Assembly: GCA_035544215.1 (NCBI GenBank)
Contig: DATKHY010000007.1
Coordinates: forward strand, 620,001-684,000
Source: Candidatus Binatia bacterium
Lineage (GTDB): Bacteria; Vulcanimicrobiota; Vulcanimicrobiia; Vulcanimicrobiales; Vulcanimicrobiaceae
Direction of reading: 5' to 3'
Length of the DNA stretch: 64,000 bases
The position numbers were made by a program, and so were the translations under genes. Position 1 is the first letter of the stretch; the number at the start of each line of letters is the position of its first letter. The notes below the pieces were generated by a model, which ran no database searches, was not told where the DNA came from, and worked only from the letters and a program-made list of their open reading frames with translations. Positions 9,227 through 18,683 of the stretch are shown piece by piece.

Positions 9227-9603
9227 AGCCGACGCTCGCCGTCATCGTAACGGCGGTTTGGGGCGTCCTCCTCCTGCCGGGTCTGCTGGGCGCAGCGCTC
9301 TCGCCGATGTTCTTCGACGCCCCCGGTTCGATGGACAACCCGGCCGCTTGGGTGAACGCGCTCATCGTGGTCTCTTTTCCGGTCTTGTGTCTGCTCTCGA
9401 TCGCCGGATCGTGGCTCGTGTGGAGTGTGCGCAGACGCGGCCCGACGCGGATATCGCCGTATGCGGCGATCGCGACGGCCGCACTGCCGCTGATCCCGGT
9501 CGCCTACTTCGTCGTCGCGATGGTGATCGCCACCGTCGGCGTGCTCTTCAGCGGCCAGCCGCTGGGCCTGCACAGCACGATCATCAAGCCACTGAACCAT
9601 TAG
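9220..9603 (+). CDS. Small membrane protein, 127 aa
   Basis: Three predicted transmembrane helices (around residues 4-30, 44-68 and 80-108) with short loops and no recognised domain. The GTG start overlaps the glnA stop region, so translation is probably coupled to glnA. It converges with the decarboxylase gene on the other strand, and the two coding ends overlap by four bases. The function is unknown. A role in the ammonium/glutamine context is only suggested by position. Confidence 0.65.
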   Translation: MLKPTLAVIVTAVWGVLLLPGLLGAALSPMFFDAPGSMDNPAAWVNALIVVSFPVLCLLSIAGSWLVWSVRRRGPTRISPYAAIATAALPLIPVAYFVVAMVIATVGVLFSGQPLGLHSTIIKPLNH

Positions 9604-11024
9604 GCACACATCGCCGCGGCCTCGCGCTTGAGCAGGCGCCAGGCGTGCTCGACGTCGGAACGCGTCGTGCGCAAGTTCCCGATCGCGAGCCGGATCGCAT
9701 AGCGGCCGCGTATTTTCGTGTGCGAGATGAAGACCTCGCCGGTCCCGTTGACGGCCTCCACGACGGCGGCGTTGAGCGCGTCGAGCTCGGCTTCGTTCAA
9801 TCCGGGCGGAGCGTAGCGGAAACACACGACGGAGAGCGGATGCGGTGCCAGGATCCCCCAGTTGGGCTCGTCGCGGATCCAGCGCGCGAGCTCCTGCGCG
9901 AGCGCGACGTGCGCGCGGAGGCGTTCGCGAATGCCTTGCGCGCCGAGACTGCGCAACACGAACCACAGCTTGAGCGCCCGAAACCGCCGGCCGAGCTGAA
10001 GTCCGTAATCCATGTAGTTGGTTGCGTCGGACTCGGGAGTCATCAGGACGTACTCGGATACGATGCTGAACGCGCGGCGAACGACCGCTTCGTCCTTCAG
10101 AAAGAGCACGGAGCAATCCATCGGGACGAACAGCCACTTGTGCGGATTGACGACCAGCGAGTCGGCCCGCTCGACGCCGTCGAGCAGTCCACGAAACTCC
10201 GGGACAATCGCCGCGATTCCCGCGTACGCCGCGTCGACGTGCAGCCAGACGCCGTGCTGGCCCGCGATCTCGGCGATCTCGAGCAGCGGATCGATCGACG
10301 TCGTCGACGTGGTGCCGACCGTGGCGACGATCGCCAGCGGCCGCATTCCGGCCGCGAGGTCCGCTTCGATGCTGGCCGTTAGCGCGTCGGGCCGCATGCG
10401 AAACGTCTCGTCGCACGCAACCCGCACGACGTTGTTGCGCCCCACGCCGAGCGCGATGGCCGCCTTCTCTACGTGCGAGTGCGTCTCGCCGGTGACGTAC
10501 ACGCGCAGCGGCGGGAGCTCCCGGCCGGCCATGCCCTCCTCCCGGATTGCGAGGCCGAGCGCCTCGCGTGCCGCGGCCAGCGCCGTGAAACCCGCCACCG
10601 AGGCCGTGTCGTAGATCACGCCTGTCCAGTCGCGCGGAAGGCCGAGGAGCCGGCCCAGCCAGCGCATCGTCACTTCTTCCAGCTCCGTCGCCGCCGGCGA
10701 CGTGCGCCAGAGCATCGCCTTCACGTCGAGCGCCGCGGCCAAGGCCTCCGCCGCGACGGCCGCCGGCGCCGCGCTGGTCGCGAAGTACGCGAAGAAGCGC
10801 GGATGATTCCAGTGCGTCGTCGCCGGCACGACGATACGCTCGAAGTCGTCGAGTATGCGCGCGAGCGGCTCGGCTGATTCCGGCGCCTCGGCGGGCAGCA
10901 CCGCGGCGACGTCGCCGGGTTTGACGTCGGGCAGCACGCGATGCTCCTCGGGGTGTTCGTAGTAGCGCCCGATCCATGCCGCAACGCGATTCAGGTCGTC
11001 GCGCAGTGCATCGCCTGAGTCCAT
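9600..11024 (-). CDS. PLP-dependent decarboxylase, aromatic-L-amino-acid type (group II)
   Basis: 474 aa, the usual length of DOPA/tryptophan/tyrosine decarboxylases. Residues THWNHPRFFAYFATSAAPAA match the substrate-entry region of the family. GETHSHVEKAAIALG contains the His that stacks on PLP. LHVDAAYAG holds the PLP Asp, and SLVVNPHKWLFVPMDC holds the Schiff-base lysine. It would turn an aromatic amino acid into its amine plus CO2. With kynA and kynU close by, tryptophan or kynurenine is a reasonable substrate guess, but sequence alone does not settle it. Confidence 0.88.
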   Translation of the reverse strand: MDSGDALRDDLNRVAAWIGRYYEHPEEHRVLPDVKPGDVAAVLPAEAPESAEPLARILDDFERIVVPATTHWNHPRFFAYFATSAAPAAVAAEALAAALDVKAMLWRTSPAATELEEVTMRWLGRLLGLPRDWTGVIYDTASVAGFTALAAAREALGLAIREEGMAGRELPPLRVYVTGETHSHVEKAAIALGVGRNNVVRVACDETFRMRPDALTASIEADLAAGMRPLAIVATVGTTSTTSIDPLLEIAEIAGQHGVWLHVDAAYAGIAAIVPEFRGLLDGVERADSLVVNPHKWLFVPMDCSVLFLKDEAVVRRAFSIVSEYVLMTPESDATNYMDYGLQLGRRFRALKLWFVLRSLGAQGIRERLRAHVALAQELARWIRDEPNWGILAPHPLSVVCFRYAPPGLNEAELDALNAAVVEAVNGTGEVFISHTKIRGRYAIRLAIGNLRTTRSDVEHAWRLLKREAAAMCA

Positions 11025-11066
11025 GGCCTGGAGTGTTGGCGCCGTGCGCGGAGAAGGCCCCTACTT

Positions 11067-12098
11067 ATGAAGTACCGGACGTACCCGAACAGCGACGTGA
11101 CCGTGAGCGAGGTCGGCTTCGGCCTCTGGACGACCTCGACCGGTTGGTGGGGCGACAAGAGTGACGACGAAGCCGTCGCCATGCTGCGCGCCGCCTGCGA
11201 TCGCGGCATCACGCTGTACGACGCCGCGGACACGTACGGCAACGGCCGCAGCGAGGAGCAGCTGGCCGCTGCCTTCGGCGATCGCCGCGACCGCGTCGTC
11301 TATGCGACCAAGTTCGGGTACGACTTCTCCGACGCCGACGCGACCAGGCGCGGACAGTCGGAGCTGCCGCACGACTTCTCGCCGGCCTTCGTTCGGAAGG
11401 CCCTCGAAGCGTCGCTGCGGCGCCTGCGCACGGACTACATCGACATCTATCAGATGCACAACGCGCGCATGGCGCAGATCGAGGACGACGCGCTCTGGAC
11501 CCTCCTCGAGTCGCTCAAGCGCGAGGGAAAGATTCGCATGTACGGCGTCGCGCTCGGCCCTGCGATCGGCTGGCTCTACGAGGGCGTCGACGCGGTGCGA
11601 AAGCGCAACGTCGCCAGCCTGCAGATCATCTGGAACATCCTCGAGCAGTTTCCCGGAAACGAGCAGATCGCGGCCGCAAAAGGATCTAATGCCGACACGG
11701 GCTACATGATTCGCGTCCCGCACTCGAGCGGGATGCTGGAAGGCCACTATACCGCCGACACCACGTTTCCCACGGGCGACCATCGCCGGCACCGGCCGCG
11801 CGAATGGCTGATCAACGGCATCCAGAAGGTCGCGCAGCTGCGCTTCCTCGAGCGGTCCGGCCGGACGCTTGGCCAGGCTGCGGTCGCGTGGCTCCTCGCC
11901 GAGCCGCGCGTTATGAGCGTGCTGCCGAATATCTACGATCGCGAACAGCTCGAAGAGTTTGCCGCGGCGCCGGACGCGCCGCCGCTGGAGCCGGAGGAGC
12001 TCGCCCGAATCGACGCGCTCTACAAAACGAACTTCGGAATCGAGGAGCCGGCGATGGCGTTCAAGGGGACGATGAGACGGGAGGCGGCGCTGCGATGA
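11067..12098 (+). CDS. Aldo/keto reductase
   Basis: 343-aa NADPH-dependent oxidoreductase with a TIM-barrel fold. The catalytic tetrad is visible: Asp and Tyr in LYDAADTYGNGRSE, Lys in YATKFGYDF, and His in IYQMHNARM. The C-terminal cofactor site appears as RTLGQAAVAWLLAEPRVMSV. A GGAGAAGG ribosome-binding site precedes the ATG by about 10 bases. The gene overlaps ridA by ATGA. The substrate is unknown. Confidence 0.9.
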   Translation: MKYRTYPNSDVTVSEVGFGLWTTSTGWWGDKSDDEAVAMLRAACDRGITLYDAADTYGNGRSEEQLAAAFGDRRDRVVYATKFGYDFSDADATRRGQSELPHDFSPAFVRKALEASLRRLRTDYIDIYQMHNARMAQIEDDALWTLLESLKREGKIRMYGVALGPAIGWLYEGVDAVRKRNVASLQIIWNILEQFPGNEQIAAAKGSNADTGYMIRVPHSSGMLEGHYTADTTFPTGDHRRHRPREWLINGIQKVAQLRFLERSGRTLGQAAVAWLLAEPRVMSVLPNIYDREQLEEFAAAPDAPPLEPEELARIDALYKTNFGIEEPAMAFKGTMRREAALR

Positions 12099-12475
12099 AA
12101 ATGGAGCACGTATCCACTCCTCACGCGCCCGAGCCGATTGGGGCGTATAGCCAGGCGATCGTGGTCGGCAACGAGCTTTACTGCAGCGGCCAGATTCCGC
12201 TCGACCCGCAGACCGGCGAGCTGGTCGATGGCGATATGGCGACGCAAACGGAACGCGTCCTCGAAAATCTCTGCTCGATCCTCTGCGCCGCGGGCTACGA
12301 GTGCGCCAACGTCGTGAAGACCACGATCTACCTCATCGACATGCGCGACTTCCACGCGGTCAACACGGTCTACGAACGCTACTTCGGGTTGACCAAGCCC
12401 GCGCGCTCCACGGTCGCCGTCGCGGCGCTGCCGCGCGGCGCGCGCGTGGAAATCGACTGCATCGCGCGCGACTAA
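12095..12475 (+). CDS. ridA: RidA/YjgF family enamine/imine deaminase
   Basis: 126 aa, complete. It hydrolyses reactive enamine/imine intermediates released by PLP enzymes. Family marks: PEPIGAYSQAIVVGN, LYCSGQIPLDPQTGEL, the ammonia-side residues in CANVVKTTIYLIDMRDF, and the C-terminal ARSTVAVAALPRGARVEID with the conserved Arg and Glu. Its start overlaps the aldo/keto reductase stop. Several PLP enzymes lie nearby, which fits a clean-up role. Confidence 0.93.
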   Translation: MKMEHVSTPHAPEPIGAYSQAIVVGNELYCSGQIPLDPQTGELVDGDMATQTERVLENLCSILCAAGYECANVVKTTIYLIDMRDFHAVNTVYERYFGLTKPARSTVAVAALPRGARVEIDCIARD

Positions 12476-12481
12476 AGAGCG

Positions 12482-13696
12482 CTACTGCGGGGCGGTCGAT
12501 GCCGAGCCGGTGAGGCGCGCGGTCTCCTCCTTGGCGATCTCGGCGACGTCCGGATCGAGCGACGCCTGCGCCGCCTTGAGCTGCGCGAGCGCCAGCGCCT
12601 TCTGTCCCTGCGCAGCATAGGCGCGCGCAAGGAGATAGCGGACTCGGCCGTCCCACGGCGCGGCGGCAACGCCCTTGATGAGCGCGGCCTGCGCGAGCGA
12701 ATAGAGACCGTTGTGTTCGTAGTCGATCCCGAGATTGACGTACGACTCGGGGACGTACGGATTGACCGCGATCGCCTGAACGTAGTAGGTCACTGCGCGC
12801 TTCCAATCGCCGTCGAGGTCGGCCAAATACCCGAAGTTGACGATGGCCTCCGGACGCTCGGGCTCGAGGCGATGCGCGCGCTTGAACTGATTGAGCGCGT
12901 CCCCGTTGGAGCCCGCCTGGATGTCGGCGACGCCGAGGTTATCGAGGCAGGCGTAGTTGCTCGGATCGATGTTGAGGCAATCGTTGAGATAATGGGTCGC
13001 CGAGGCGTGATCGCGGAGGTCGAGGTATGCCATCGCGAGACCGTTAAGCGCCGCGATCGAGTGCGGGTCCGTGTCGAGCGCACGCCGGAAGTAGATGATC
13101 GCGTCGAACGGACGATGGAGCGCCCCGTAGATCTCGCCCATCTCTTCTTGCACGTCGGCGTCCGTCGGGTTGTCGCTGGCGGTGTTAATCATGTCCGCCT
13201 CGTAGTGCGGCAAGTCCCCCTTGCGTAGATGCATGAGCACAAGGTCGCGAATTGAGTCGGTGCCCGGCAGCGCGCTCTCGAACTGCGTGATCGCATCGTC
13301 GATGCGATTCTCCGTCGCGTACACGACGCCGAGCCGATTGTGCGTCTCCTTGTCTCGCGGGTGCGCCGTGAGGAGCGCCCGATAGACGGCTTCCGCGCGA
13401 TCGAACTGTCCCTGGCGGTAGTAAAGATCGCCGAGGAAGCGTGCGGCATCGGTAGCCTGCGGATGGGTCGCGACGAAGTCCGAGAGCTGGTTTATCGCAG
13501 CGTCCATGTGCCCGGAGGCGATCAGCTCGCGCGCATATTCGATGGCGGCCTGTTGGTCGGCGGTCGCGTGGGCCTCGACGGGGATGATGACGGTCTCGCC
13601 CATGTCGGCCCGGGCCGGGCCGGCTAGCGTCGACGCGAGCGGCAGCGCCAGCATCACGGCGAAAAGCAAGCATCGAATCATTAGGAGGTACCTCAC
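12482..13696 (-). CDS. Secreted tetratricopeptide-repeat protein
   Basis: 404 aa with an N-terminal signal peptide (RCLLFAVMLALPLAST, cleavage near ARA) and then about ten TPR-like helix pairs, e.g. RFLGDLYYRQGQFDRAEAVY, FDAIIYFRRALDTDPHSI and RAVTYYVQAIAVNPYVPESY. TPR scaffolds mediate protein-protein contacts, here probably in the periplasm. It converges with ridA with six bases between the stops. The short space upstream contains a possible extended -10 (TATAGT on the minus strand) and a GAGG ribosome-binding site, so it may have its own promoter downstream of nuoN. Confidence 0.82.
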   Translation of the reverse strand: MRYLLMIRCLLFAVMLALPLASTLAGPARADMGETVIIPVEAHATADQQAAIEYARELIASGHMDAAINQLSDFVATHPQATDAARFLGDLYYRQGQFDRAEAVYRALLTAHPRDKETHNRLGVVYATENRIDDAITQFESALPGTDSIRDLVLMHLRKGDLPHYEADMINTASDNPTDADVQEEMGEIYGALHRPFDAIIYFRRALDTDPHSIAALNGLAMAYLDLRDHASATHYLNDCLNIDPSNYACLDNLGVADIQAGSNGDALNQFKRAHRLEPERPEAIVNFGYLADLDGDWKRAVTYYVQAIAVNPYVPESYVNLGIDYEHNGLYSLAQAALIKGVAAAPWDGRVRYLLARAYAAQGQKALALAQLKAAQASLDPDVAEIAKEETARLTGSASTAPQ

Positions 13697-13745
13697 CCTT
13701 ACTATAGCGCACGGTGGCGCCCGCCGTGACGCTCGGACTACTGAG

Positions 13746-15176
13746 CTATTGCACGAGCGGCAGCACGTTGCTGGGGGTGATCGGATAGAAGGCCATGGCG
13801 ATGACGGCCACGGCGCAGATCCCGGCGCTGACCCAGGCGAGCGGAACGAAGGGCCGCAGGTCGGCGGGCTCGTTCCCCTCCGGGCGCTCGTACATGGCCC
13901 GGATCACCTTGGCATACGCGTAGAGCGAGATGGCCGTTCCGACGATGAGCAGCGCGGCCAGCCACGGATAGCCGTTCTCGACGCTCGTCGCGAGGATCAG
14001 GATCTTCCCGAGAAAGCCCGCCGTCGGCGGCAGTCCCGCTAGGGCCAGCAAGAAGACGGTCATCGCGGCCGCGAGCCACGGCCGGCGGCGCGCCAGGCCG
14101 CGGTAACTGCTCAGGTGCGAGCCCTCCTCGGCCTCACCCGACAACGAGGCGGCTACCGCAAATGCGCCGAGGTTCATGAACGCATACGCCGCCAAGTAGT
14201 AAAGCGCGTAGCGCAATCCCAGCGGCGTGCTGCCGGCCAGCGCGACGAGGATGTAACCGATCTGCGCGATGCCGGAGTATCCCAGCAGCCGCTTGAGATC
14301 CGTCTGCGCGAGCATGCCGACGTTGCCCACGATCATCGAGATGCCGGCGATGATCCAAACCGGCAGCAGTACGCTCTGCGCGATCGTCGTGGGCAGCGCC
14401 GCATAGATGAATCGAGCGAAGACCGCCAGCGTGCCCGCCTTCGTCGCGACGCTCATGAACGCCGTGACGGGAAGAGGCGCGCCTTCGAACACGTCGGGCG
14501 TCCACGAGTGGAACGGCACGAGGCTCAGCTTGAAGACGAGCCCGATCAGAAACATGCCGGCCCCGGTCCAGAAGAGCGGATTGTACGCAAGCGACGGGCT
14601 GACGAAGTCCGCCAGCCGCACGCTGCCGGTTGCGCCGAAGAGCAGAGCCGCGCCGAACAGCAAGAAGCCGGTAGCGGTCGAGCTCAAGATCAAATACTTC
14701 AGCGCGGATTCGCGCGCCGTCTTGCGGTCGGACGCGGCGCACAGCGCGTAGAGACCCAACGAGAGCAGCTCGAGACCAAGAAAGATCATCAATAGGTTCG
14801 CGGCGCCGGCCATGAGCATGGCGCCGCACGCGCTCCAGAGCATTATCGCCGTCATTCCGGCGACGCGCTGCGCCGTGCCGATCGACGCGTACAGGATCAG
14901 CGATCCGGCCGCGGCGATCAAGATGATCTCCTCGAAGACCGTCGCGAATCCGCCCGTGATGAAGCCGCCGAAGAACGCGTCGTGATTGTGGCCGAACTGA
15001 CGCGCCGCGAGGTATGCCGCGGCGGCGACGCCCAGCAACGCGATGCCGATCGACACGTCGCGCTGCTCGCGCTGCCCGGAAAAGAGGTCGGCGACGAGCA
15101 CGAGCAACGCCGCCGCGGCGAGAACGCCGACCGGAAGGATCGCCGACCAGTCGGCTGCGGTAAACGGCGAGGTCAT
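13746..15176 (-). CDS. nuoN: NADH-quinone oxidoreductase subunit N
   Basis: 476-aa antiporter-like membrane subunit of respiratory complex I, one of three proton channels. About 14 helices. The conserved Lys in the LKYLILSSTATGFLLFGAAL helix and in FKLSLVPFHSWTPDVFEGAP, plus LAQTDLKRLLGYSGIAQIGY, are family signatures. The start was set at the ATG overlapping the nuoM stop by ATGA. It is the last gene of the nuo operon. A GC-rich imperfect hairpin follows within 30 bases but lacks a T-run. Confidence 0.95.
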   Translation of the reverse strand: MTSPFTAADWSAILPVGVLAAAALLVLVADLFSGQREQRDVSIGIALLGVAAAAYLAARQFGHNHDAFFGGFITGGFATVFEEIILIAAAGSLILYASIGTAQRVAGMTAIMLWSACGAMLMAGAANLLMIFLGLELLSLGLYALCAASDRKTARESALKYLILSSTATGFLLFGAALLFGATGSVRLADFVSPSLAYNPLFWTGAGMFLIGLVFKLSLVPFHSWTPDVFEGAPLPVTAFMSVATKAGTLAVFARFIYAALPTTIAQSVLLPVWIIAGISMIVGNVGMLAQTDLKRLLGYSGIAQIGYILVALAGSTPLGLRYALYYLAAYAFMNLGAFAVAASLSGEAEEGSHLSSYRGLARRRPWLAAAMTVFLLALAGLPPTAGFLGKILILATSVENGYPWLAALLIVGTAISLYAYAKVIRAMYERPEGNEPADLRPFVPLAWVSAGICAVAVIAMAFYPITPSNVLPLVQ

Positions 15177-16546
15177 GGATGCAGCAGCGGCGCCGGATAG
15201 ACGCCGATCAGCACGAGCGCGACGAGCAGCGGCGCGACCGCGAGCCCCTCGGCCCAGCCGAGATCGGGGCGGACCGGAACGTCGGCCACCGGCGGTCCGT
15301 TCATGATGTCCTGATACAGACGCAGCATGTACGCCGAGGCGAGCACGATCGCGACCAGCGCCACGATGACGGGCCACACGTAGCCTGCCTGATAGACGCC
15401 GATCAGGATGACGAGCTCGCCGACGAATCCCGCCAGGCCCGGAAGCCCCAGCGCCGCGAGCGCGGCGATGCACAACGCCCCGGCCAGCCGAGGATTCTTC
15501 CAGCCCAGGCCGCCGAGGCGCGCGAGCGAGCGCGTGTCCTCGCGCTCTTCGACATACCCCAATAGCAGGAAGAGCGCCGCGGAGAACAGCCCGTGCGCGA
15601 CGATATAGACGAGCGCACCTTCGAGCGCGATGCGATTCCCCGATCCGACCGCGAGCACGATCAGCCCGAGGTGCGACAGCGACGAATACGCCACGATTCG
15701 CTTCGCGTCGGTCTGCACGAGCGCGATCACGGCGCCGTAGATCAACGAGATCGCGCCGAGGATCATCAGCGGCAGCGCGTACGCGTGGACGTACTCCGGC
15801 ATCAACGCAAGCGCGATGGCGAGAAATCCATAGAGCCCGGCCTTCGACTGCACCGCGGAAACGACGGCGACCATCGGCGCCGGGAGGCCACTGTAGGTCG
15901 GCGGCATCCAGGTGTGGAGCGGCCATACCGGCGTCTTCACCAAGAACGCGAAGGCGAAGCCCGCATAGATCCAGCCTGCCCAGCCGCCCGCGAAGTGCGC
16001 GCCGGCGCGCCCGATGACGTCGGTCGAACCGTAGATCACGCCAAACGCCGCCGTCGCCAGCAGTAGCGTCAGTCCGCCGGCGAAGTTGTAGATGAAGTAG
16101 CGCCACGCCGTCGCCGGATGTTCGCCCCAGCCGATCAGCGCGAAGAAGACTGGGACGAGCATCAGGTCCCAGAACAGCGCGAAGACGAGCAGGTCGCGCG
16201 CAAAAAAGAGTCCGAGCATCGTACCCTCGAGCATCAACACGAGCGCCACGAAGTCGCGCGCGCGCGGGACGCGGGTGGCCGCGATCGCGCACGCCGTGCA
16301 GACCGCCAGCAACAACGCTAGCCAGAACGAGAGCGGCGTGGCGCCGAAGTGGAACGCCGCCGTAAACGGACGCGAGAGCCATCGGAAGCTCCACTCGCCG
16401 GTCCCCGCCGCCAGAAGCATCCCGAAGGTCGCCGCGGCAACCGCGGTTCCCGCGGCACGCGACAGCGACCGATCTTCCCGCGGCAGCAAGAACAGCAGCG
16501 CGCCGGCCGCTATCGGGAGCAAGATCGTGGCGAGAACGAGCGGCAT
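15173..16546 (-). CDS. nuoM: NADH-quinone oxidoreductase subunit M
   Basis: 457-aa proton-pumping antiporter-like subunit. Landmarks: LFWDLMLVPVFFALIGWG (conserved Glu/Lys region), FLVKTPVWPLHTWMPPTYSG, QSKAGLYGFLAIAL, and TDAKRIVAYSSLSHLGLIVL. It overlaps nuoN downstream and nuoL upstream by shared start/stop bases, showing tight translational coupling of the L-M-N block. Confidence 0.95.
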   Translation of the reverse strand: MPLVLATILLPIAAGALLFLLPREDRSLSRAAGTAVAAATFGMLLAAGTGEWSFRWLSRPFTAAFHFGATPLSFWLALLLAVCTACAIAATRVPRARDFVALVLMLEGTMLGLFFARDLLVFALFWDLMLVPVFFALIGWGEHPATAWRYFIYNFAGGLTLLLATAAFGVIYGSTDVIGRAGAHFAGGWAGWIYAGFAFAFLVKTPVWPLHTWMPPTYSGLPAPMVAVVSAVQSKAGLYGFLAIALALMPEYVHAYALPLMILGAISLIYGAVIALVQTDAKRIVAYSSLSHLGLIVLAVGSGNRIALEGALVYIVAHGLFSAALFLLLGYVEEREDTRSLARLGGLGWKNPRLAGALCIAALAALGLPGLAGFVGELVILIGVYQAGYVWPVIVALVAIVLASAYMLRLYQDIMNGPPVADVPVRPDLGWAEGLAVAPLLVALVLIGVYPAPLLHP

Positions 16547-18474
16547 CAGCGCGCCGCTCCGGCGATGGCGTAGTAAACGATAAAGCAGGCCGCGCCGAAG
16601 ACCAGAATCAGCGCGTACGTGCGCACGAGCCCGGTCTGGAACGATCGAACGAGCGCGCCGAGCCAGCGCGCCCAGAACACGACGTCGCGCACCGCTCCAT
16701 CGAACACGCGCGGGTCGAGGACGCGCCCCGCCGCGGCGCCCAGCAGCTGCGCCGGGCGAACGAAGATCAGGTTGATCGCGTCGTCAAAATAGAAGAGGTT
16801 TGTCAGTATCGCGGGCATCCGGCTCGTCTCGCGCTGCAGACGCTGCGTCGCGTCGGCCTGCGCGGCCGGGGTGGCGTAGCGTAGCCACGCAACGGCGAAG
16901 CCGGCTACGACCAGCACGAACACGATCGCTGAGGTGGCGGCTTCGGAGATCGCCGGGGCGCCCGCGGTCGCCACCGAACCGAACAGCGGCGCGAAAAATC
17001 TCGACCAGGCCGAGTTCTCGCCGCCGGCCATCAACGCGCCGCCGATTGCAACGCTCGGAACGACCAGCACGGCGACCGGCGCGTTCATGATCCACGCCGG
17101 CGCGTGCGGGTGATGCGCGTTCGGATCGGCATCGCCGCGATAATCGCCCAAAAACGCGATGAAGAGCAGACGGAACATGTAGTACGCGGTGATGCCCGCC
17201 GTGACGACCCCGACGGCGTAGAGCCACGGATGCCCGTGCTGCAGCACGCCGTAGATGATCGCGTCCTTCGAGAAGAACCCGCTGAAGCCCGGAACGCCGC
17301 AGATCGTGAGCACGCCCGTGAGCATCACCCAGAACGCGAACGGCATCCGCTTCCAGAGTCCGCCCATTTTGCGGACGTCTTGCTCGGCGCCGAGCGCGTG
17401 GATGACAATGCCCGCGCCCAAGAAGAGCTGCGCCTTGAAGAACGCGTGCGTGAAGAAGTGCGCTATGCCGCCCTCGTACGCGCCCACGCCGACGCCCATG
17501 ATCATGTAGCCGATCTGCGACATCGTGGAGTAGGCGAGGATCCGTTTGATGTCCCACTGCGCCGTGCCGAGAATCGCACCGAGCAGCGCCGTGAGCCCGC
17601 CGATAGTTCCTACGAGCATCTGCGCGCTCACGCTCCCCTGCCAGAGCGGCGCGCAGCGCGCGACGAGATAGACGCCGGCCGTGACCATCGTCGCGGCGTG
17701 GATCAGCGCCGACACCGGCGTCGGACCCTCCATCGCATCCGGCAACCAGGTGTGCAGCGGCACCTGCGCCGACTTGGCGGCGGCACCGATGAAGAGCGCC
17801 ACGCAGATCGCGAACAGCAGGGCAGGGCCGTAGGTCCCGGCGGCCGCAAACGCATCGCCGAACCCGATCGAATGCACGCTCGCGAAGATCAGGAAGATCG
17901 CGAACATCATGCCGACGTCGCCGACGACGTTCATCACGAACGCCTTGCGCGCCGCCGCGACGGCGCTCGGGCGCTCGAACCAAAAGCCGATCAAGAAATA
18001 CGACGCGAGGCCGACGAGGCCCCAACCGACGAGCAGGCCGACGAAGTTGTCCTGCAGGACGAGCGTGAGCATCGCGAACACGAAGAAACTCATATATGCG
18101 AAGAACCGCGCGAACGCGACGTCGCCGTCCATGTAGCCGATCGAATAGAAGATGATCAGAAATCCGACGCCGGTGATGATGAACGTCCAGAGCAGCGACA
18201 GCGGATCGAGCAGCAGCCCGAAATCGAACCCCGGCATCCACGCAAAGAGAGGCTGATGCGCGCCGAGTGCGCCGCCCGCGTTCCGCGTAGCTGCGCCCCA
18301 GGAGAGCAGGGCCAGGACGAACGACGCGCCGACCAGCGCCGAGACCAGCCACCCCGCGAGCGTGCGCAGCTGCGGTCCGAACGCCCAACAGATCACGGCG
18401 CCGGCCAGCGGCAGCAGCCACAGCGCGACGACGAGCGGATAGGCGCCGGTCACGCCAAGCGTATGATGCATCAT
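16546..18474 (-). CDS. nuoL: NADH-quinone oxidoreductase subunit L
   Basis: 642-aa subunit with about 16 helices and the long lateral C-terminal helix region. Landmarks: KSAQVPLHTWLPDAMEGPTP, VSALIHAATMVTAGVYL, WDIKRILAYSTMSQIGYMIM, and FFTHAFFKAQLFLGAG. The start is the ATG preceded by AGGAGAGCGGG, a strong ribosome-binding site. The frame remains open upstream but only through the repeat-bearing gap. That strong site right after a 370-base gap suggests nuoLMN translation is initiated independently. Confidence 0.95.
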   Translation of the reverse strand: MMHHTLGVTGAYPLVVALWLLPLAGAVICWAFGPQLRTLAGWLVSALVGASFVLALLSWGAATRNAGGALGAHQPLFAWMPGFDFGLLLDPLSLLWTFIITGVGFLIIFYSIGYMDGDVAFARFFAYMSFFVFAMLTLVLQDNFVGLLVGWGLVGLASYFLIGFWFERPSAVAAARKAFVMNVVGDVGMMFAIFLIFASVHSIGFGDAFAAAGTYGPALLFAICVALFIGAAAKSAQVPLHTWLPDAMEGPTPVSALIHAATMVTAGVYLVARCAPLWQGSVSAQMLVGTIGGLTALLGAILGTAQWDIKRILAYSTMSQIGYMIMGVGVGAYEGGIAHFFTHAFFKAQLFLGAGIVIHALGAEQDVRKMGGLWKRMPFAFWVMLTGVLTICGVPGFSGFFSKDAIIYGVLQHGHPWLYAVGVVTAGITAYYMFRLLFIAFLGDYRGDADPNAHHPHAPAWIMNAPVAVLVVPSVAIGGALMAGGENSAWSRFFAPLFGSVATAGAPAISEAATSAIVFVLVVAGFAVAWLRYATPAAQADATQRLQRETSRMPAILTNLFYFDDAINLIFVRPAQLLGAAAGRVLDPRVFDGAVRDVVFWARWLGALVRSFQTGLVRTYALILVFGAACFIVYYAIAGAAR

Positions 18475-18498
18475 CCCGCTCTCCTGAACGACGGGGAC

Positions 18499-18651
18499 GA
18501 TAGCAGCCAGCCTGCACGCAGTGCCTTTGCGGCCGTTTGCTCGGCGCATCCGGCGCCTCGCTGCACTCGACCTCTGCGCCGCTCCCGCCCTCCGTGGCTC
18601 CGCGGCGCATTCACACGCCGCTCAGGCAACGCGTGCAGGCTGGCCGCTATC
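18499..18651. repeat. Palindromic element A1 in the nuoK-nuoL gap
   Basis: Closed by 21-base inverted arms (18499-18519 and 18631-18651) that pair at 20 of 21 positions. Inside, TGCGCCGC (18575-18582) pairs perfectly with GCGGCGCA (18602-18609) around a 19-base loop. On the minus strand that loop contains AGCCACGGAGGGC. The same loop recurs at 25442-25460 and, with two changes, at 25644-25662, each time on a different stem that is also paired. No coding function seen. The element would be transcribed within the nuo mRNA. Confidence 0.65.
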
Positions 18652-18683
18652 ATCCCTCTCCCCTCCAACCTGCACGGGAAGTT

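Noticed and set aside
13697-13745. Possible nuoN terminator and TPR-gene promoter
   Set aside because: The hairpin has mismatches and no T-run, and only a -10-like TATAGT is visible; mentioned in the gene entries but not called.
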